Shown: piece by piece, positions 62,816 through 64,000 of the stretch
How positions within the stretch are numbered: the first letter of the stretch is position 1
Layout of the letters: the number at the start of each line of letters is the position of its first letter
NCBI RefSeq assembly: GCF_025150565.1
Contig: NZ_CP102283.1
Span: forward strand, 496,001-560,000
Reading direction: 5' to 3'
Length of the DNA stretch: 64,000 nt
DNA from: Granulicatella adiacens ATCC 49175
GTDB taxonomy: Bacteria; Bacillota; Bacilli; Lactobacillales; Aerococcaceae
Notes under the pieces: model-generated
What the model saw: only the letters and a program-made list of their open reading frames with translations
What the model was told of the DNA's origin: nothing
Databases searched by the model: none
Made by a program: the position numbers and the translations under genes

Positions 62816-64000
62816 ATGAACAACATTGTAGAGAGACTGAGTAAGCTCAGTTTAATTAATCGAATCGTAATTGGAATGGGAATTGGCATTTTTTTAGGAA
62901 TTTTTGTTCCTTCTTTAACAGTCGTTGGAATCTTAGGAACTGTCTTTGTAAATGCATTAAAAGCAATTGCGCCTTTGCTAGTATTTTTTATCGTAATGAG
63001 TGCTTTAGCTCAACATAAAGAAGGTCATGAAACAAATATGAAGTCAATCGTTCTTCTCTATTTATTTGGAACTTTTGGAGCTGCTTTAGTTGGAGTAATT
63101 GCAAGCTTTGCATTTCCTATAACAATGACTCTTGCAGAAAGTACGACAGAAGTCACTGCACCGCAAGGAATCGCTGCAGTATTGGAAACTTTAGTTCTTA
63201 AATTAGTAGATAACCCGGTAAATGCATTAGTTTCTGCAAATTATATTGGAATATTATCTTGGGCAGTTCTATTTGGGATGGCATTTAGAAGAGCGGACGA
63301 ACCTATGAAGAATCTTTTAAAGCAAGTATCAGATGCAACTAGTCATGTAGTGAAGTTAGTAATTAGTTTTGCACCTATTGGAATAATGGGGTTAGTATAT
63401 ACAACTGTCTCAGAAAATGGAGTAGGGGTATTTGCGAATTATGGTAGTTTAATATTAGTACTGATTGGAAGCATGTTTTTTGTAGCTTTTGTTATGAATC
63501 CAATCATCGTATTCTTTATGATCAAAGAAAATCCATTTCCGCTTGTTTTACGCTGTTTAAAAGAAAGCGGAGTAACTGCTTTCTTTGTTCGTAGCTCTGC
63601 AGCAAATATTCCAGTAAATATGCAACTCTGTAAAGATTTAGGATTGGACGAAGATAGTTATTCTGTATCAATCCCACTAGTAGCAACGATTAATATGGCG
63701 GGGGCTGCAATTACAATCACAGTATTAACTTTAGCAGCAGTAAATACTTTAGGAATTCAAGTTGATTTTCTAACAGCATTAGTACTTAGTGTGTTATCAA
63801 CAATTGCTGCTTGTGGGGCATCTGGTGTCACAGGTGGATCATTATTATTAATCCCTGTAGCATGTAGTTTATTTGGAATTTCTAATGATATCGCAATGCA
63901 AGTTGTAGGTGTCGGTTTTATTATCGGAGTTCTACAAGATTCTTGCGAGACTGCATTGAATTCTTCTACAGATGTATTATTTACAGCTGCAGCAGAATTT
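62816..64000 (+). CDS. sstT: Serine/threonine:Na+ symporter SstT (3' end outside window)
   Basis: 395 codons are open to the window edge; the family has about 400-415, so only the last few residues are missing. It starts [25 protein letters not shown] and has the [17 protein letters not shown] and [15 protein letters not shown] segments of DAACS transporters. It takes up serine and threonine with Na+. GAGGA precedes the ATG. The 200-base gap before it shows no clear terminator or gene. Confidence 0.92.
   Translation, partial: MNNIVERLSKLSLINRIVIGMGIGIFLGIFVPSLTVVGILGTVFVNALKAIAPLLVFFIVMSALAQHKEGHETNMKSIVLLYLFGTFGAALVGVIASFAFPITMTLAESTTEVTAPQGIAAVLETLVLKLVDNPVNALVSANYIGILSWAVLFGMAFRRADEPMKNLLKQVSDATSHVVKLVISFAPIGIMGLVYTTVSENGVGVFANYGSLILVLIGSMFFVAFVMNPIIVFFMIKENPFPLVLRCLKESGVTAFFVRSSAANIPVNMQLCKDLGLDEDSYSVSIPLVATINMAGAAITITVLTLAAVNTLGIQVDFLTALVLSVLSTIAACGASGVTGGSLLLIPVACSLFGISNDIAMQVVGVGFIIGVLQDSCETALNSSTDVLFTAAAEF

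Overview
The window comes from a low-GC Gram-positive bacterium, almost certainly Lactobacillales. The signs are a cggR-gap-pgk-tpi-gpmI-eno glycolytic operon, LPXTG adhesins, Spx and MecA, an MutY whose iron-sulfur cysteines are all replaced, ECF-type vitamin uptake, and a large Bacillus/Lactobacillales-style tRNA cluster behind an rRNA operon. My best guess is a Carnobacteriaceae member such as Granulicatella, but I could not compare the 16S with a database.

Layout. 1-0.75 kb: end of an LPXTG protein, then rpmG. 1.3-6.1 kb: MATE pump, ABC exporter and ABC-F protein. 6.2-11.6 kb: an accessory stretch with two SpaA/Sdr-type LPXTG adhesins flanking small ORFs, a Cro-like peptide and tRNA-Arg, followed by a decayed toxin-antitoxin locus. 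11.7-18.8 kb: the complete lower glycolysis operon with its CggR regulator. 19.5-22.7 kb: ROK kinase, trpS, spx. 22.8-27.8 kb: a two-component system divergent from a three-gene ABC-2 transporter (LnrJK/LnrLMN-like layout). 28.5-31.6 kb: mecA, a nitroreductase and thrC. 31.9-35.4 kb: a heterodimeric EfrAB/BmrCD-like multidrug exporter behind a short leader ORF and a terminator. 35.6-38.3 kb: an odd protein with an internal LPNTG, then map and galE. 39.3-42 kb: a vitamin B6 salvage locus with a divergent MocR/PdxR-type regulator. 42-45 kb: a probable Mn riboswitch and P-type ATPase. 45-49.3 kb: recX, mutY, ntdP and a phosphohexomutase. 49.7-56.8 kb: the rRNA operon and 23 downstream tRNAs. 56.9-64 kb: ssrA, a phosphatase, crcB, uppP, a 6-phosphogluconolactonase, an AI-2E family protein, a prepilin peptidase and the start of sstT.

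The most interesting signal is in the gaps. Eight copies, plus one truncated relic, of a dispersed intergenic element fill most long non-coding stretches between 0.8 and 38.8 kb. Each is a very long imperfect hairpin (about 160-660 bp) closing on a core with two inner hairpins. Short linkers are conserved between copies (for example TTTGAAGCTT and ATGTGAATTA). The stems differ between copies but stay complementary within each copy, including an A-A mismatch at a fixed position. This covariation means a structured RNA or a DNA element selected as a fold. I do not recognise it as a described family.

Other points worth a look are a leader-peptide attenuator before the EfrAB-like genes, exactly superposed divergent promoters at the B6 locus, a terminator hairpin that contains the Shine-Dalgarno sequence of the prepilin peptidase gene, and an ssrA promoter sitting over the terminator of the gene before it.
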